Assembly: GCA_016781635.1 (NCBI GenBank)
Contig: JADDPY010000416.1
Location: 1-15,035, forward strand
Length of the DNA stretch: 15,035 bases
Reading direction: 5' to 3'
Origin: Rubrobacter sp.
Lineage (GTDB): Bacteria; Actinomycetota; Rubrobacteria; Rubrobacterales; Rubrobacteraceae
Shown here: piece by piece, positions 13,462 through 15,035 of the stretch
Position numbering within the stretch: the first letter of the stretch is position 1
Layout of the letters: each line of letters opens with the position of its first letter
Made by a program: the position numbers and the translations under genes
Notes under the pieces: model-generated
Told to the model about the DNA's origin: nothing
Databases searched by the model: none
Seen by the model: only the letters and a program-made list of their open reading frames with translations

Positions 13462-14263
13462 CGGACAACTCCTCAACCCGCACGTTCCCATCCAGGCTCT
13501 CGGGGTCCCCAGCGAGCGCCGCGAGGGCGTCGAGGAAGCGGGGCTCGAAGGTGCCCGCGCCCTCCACTCCGGCGCTCCCGGCCGCGACCTCCCCGGCCCG
13601 GCCGTAGTACGCCAGTGCCTGGGCTACGGTCTCCGCGCCAGCGGCGCCGGCCACCGCGGCGAAGCAGCCGATGGTCGAGGTCGAGGCGTCGCCGGTCCCG
13701 ACGACGCGACCCATGAGCGCATGACCGTTAGAAACTGCCAGGGCGCTCCCGCCGTCGCTCACGTAATCCACAGGGCCGGTGGCGGCGACGGTTACGCCTA
13801 GGGAGCGGGCCGCTTGCAGGGCGGCGCTCTGCGCGTCGCCGGCGAGGCTCTCGACCCCGCGCACCTCGGCGTCTAGGCCGGCGAGCGTCGCGACCTCCCC
13901 GGCGTTGCCGCAGACGACGGCCACGTCGAGTTCTGAGAGGAGGCGTTCGGCGGTGCGCGTGCGAAGGGATGTGGCCCCCACGCCCACGGGGTCGAGGATT
14001 ACGGGGATGCCGCGCTCGTTTGCCTTCTTGCCCGCGAGGAGCATCGATTCGATCTGCCCCGGGTCCAGCGTCCCGATGTTGAGGACGAGCGCCGAGGCGA
14101 GGCCCGCCATCTCCTCGACCTCCTCGGCCGCGTGCGCCATCACCGGGAGCGCCCCCGTCGAGAGCGTCACGTTGGCGACGAGGTTGACCGTCACGTAGTT
14201 TGTCAGGTGATGGACGAGCGGCTTCTCGTCCGAGATCTTCCGCAACGCTTCCTGAGCGTTCAA
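13454..14263 (-). CDS. thiM: Hydroxyethylthiazole kinase, Asp at the usual Cys position
   Basis: 269 residues, normal for ThiM, which phosphorylates HET to the thiazole phosphate used by ThiE. Motifs: PLVHHLTNYVTVNLVAN near the N-terminus, the LVLNIGTLD segment, PVILDPVGVGATSLRT, VCGNAGEVATLAG and the anion-hole loop RVVGTGDASTSTIGC. In most ThiM proteins I recall, this loop reads GTGC, with a catalytic cysteine (Cys198 in Bacillus subtilis). Here D192 takes the place, as in ribokinase-type GAGD loops. The TTG at 14263 overlaps the thiD stop (TTGA), has GGGGTGG upstream and gives the usual N-terminus; a longer frame is read-through of thiD in another frame. Confidence 0.94.
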   Translation of the reverse strand: MNAQEALRKISDEKPLVHHLTNYVTVNLVANVTLSTGALPVMAHAAEEVEEMAGLASALVLNIGTLDPGQIESMLLAGKKANERGIPVILDPVGVGATSLRTRTAERLLSELDVAVVCGNAGEVATLAGLDAEVRGVESLAGDAQSAALQAARSLGVTVAATGPVDYVSDGGSALAVSNGHALMGRVVGTGDASTSTIGCFAAVAGAAGAETVAQALAYYGRAGEVAAGSAGVEGAGTFEPRFLDALAALAGDPESLDGNVRVEELSVG

Positions 14264-15035
14264 CTTTCCACCCCTTTCAACAAGCTGCCCAGAACATGCA
14301 CCGGCCCGGCCCCCTCCCCGATCTCGCCGAGCCCGTGCTCCACCGCCTCCGAAGCGACGGCGTGCGCCCTCTTCGCTGCCTCCTCGATCCCGTACCCCAG
14401 AGCCAGAAAGCTCGCGAGCGACGAGGAGTAGGTGCAACCGGCCCCGTGCGTGTTTTTCGACGGATGGACTGGCCCTTCGATCCTCTTGAATCCCTCTCCG
14501 TCGTAGAGGAGATCAGCCCCCGTAGAGGTGTGGCCGCCCGTGATGATGACGGCCTTCGGACCCGTCGCGCGGAGCGTCACGGCGCAATCCTCCATCCGGT
14601 CCTCGTCGACGGGCTCACCGACGAGCGCGAACGCCTCGTGCAGGTTCGGCGTTATGACGGTCGCGAGAGGGAAAAGCTCGTTCTTGTAGGTCTCGACGGC
14701 GTCGGGCTCCAGGAGGACCGCCCCGCTCTCCGCGACCATCACCGGGTCTACGACGACGTTCGGCAACCGGTGGCGGTCTACGGCCCCTGCGACGGCCGAG
14801 ATGATGCCGGCGTTGAAGAGCATCCCGGTCTTGACGGCGTCCACGCCGATGTCCGAGGCGACCGCCTCGATTTGCTGTACCGCGACCTCCGGGGGGAAGG
14901 CGAAGATGTCCGTCACGCCGACGGTGTTCTGGGCGGTCGTCGCGACGATCGCCGTCGTCCCGTAGACCCCGCAGCGCAGAAACGCCTTCAGGTCGGCCTG
15001 TATGCCGGCCCCCGCCCCCGAGTCGCTCGTCGCTA
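14260..15035 (-). CDS. thiD: HMP/HMP-phosphate kinase (5' end outside window)
   Basis: The visible ~258 residues lack only the first few of a normal ThiD. It phosphorylates HMP and then HMP-P to HMP-PP, the pyrimidine substrate of ThiE. Motifs: SDSGAGAGIQADLKAF at the cut N-terminus, VYGTTAIVATTAQNT, VVVDPVMVAESG, ITPNLHEAFALVG, VIITGGH and the NTHGAGCTYSSSLASFLALG loop, whose GAGC holds the catalytic cysteine and anion hole. An internal GTG at 14916 is not the start, because conserved family sequence continues in frame beyond it to the edge. The stop overlaps thiM by 4 nt. Any promoter or TPP riboswitch for this unit lies to the right of the window. Confidence 0.96.
   Translation of the reverse strand, partial: ATSDSGAGAGIQADLKAFLRCGVYGTTAIVATTAQNTVGVTDIFAFPPEVAVQQIEAVASDIGVDAVKTGMLFNAGIISAVAGAVDRHRLPNVVVDPVMVAESGAVLLEPDAVETYKNELFPLATVITPNLHEAFALVGEPVDEDRMEDCAVTLRATGPKAVIITGGHTSTGADLLYDGEGFKRIEGPVHPSKNTHGAGCTYSSSLASFLALGYGIEEAAKRAHAVASEAVEHGLGEIGEGAGPVHVLGSLLKGVES

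Overview
The window is a GC-rich, densely packed bacterial region with many GTG, TTG and probably one CTG start codon and several 4-nt gene overlaps. Codon use and gene content suggest a high-GC Actinomycetota; a Rubrobacter-like genome is my best guess, from recalled family content only. No rRNA, tRNA, CRISPR array, insertion sequence or prophage gene is visible.

Left part (1-5578): a response regulator receiver domain, cut by the window edge, points left. Diverging from it is a four-gene cassette on the plus strand: a membrane-anchored HEAT-repeat protein, a processive family-2 glycosyltransferase of the PgaC/hyaluronan-synthase type, a three-TM protein with one CX5R phosphatase domain and one degenerate copy, and a secreted GH16-type glycan hydrolase. 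I read it as a small exopolysaccharide synthesis, control and trimming locus. It is the best candidate here for a poorly described system.

Middle part (5635-8706, plus strand): tenA (thiamin pyrimidine salvage), a His-rich DUF2243 membrane protein, then HPr and a shortened PTS Enzyme I. A strong GC-rich hairpin at 8724-8764 separates Enzyme I from a convergent small chaB gene.

Right part (8793-15035, minus strand): thiamin genes. Reading right to left: thiD (cut by the edge), thiM and thiW (thiazole and pyrimidine salvage and uptake), a 217-nt gap with hairpins, then a probably leaderless DUF2071 gene tightly coupled to thiE, a double-domain Nudix hydrolase, a small one-TM protein and thiL. 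Together ThiW/ThiM supply thiazole phosphate, ThiD and TenA supply pyrimidine pyrophosphate, ThiE joins them and ThiL makes thiamin diphosphate. The Nudix enzyme could remove damaged or surplus pyrophosphates (inference). No de novo genes (thiC, thiG) lie in the window, and I see no TPP riboswitch upstream of tenA or of the DUF2071 unit; the leader of the thiD unit lies outside the window.
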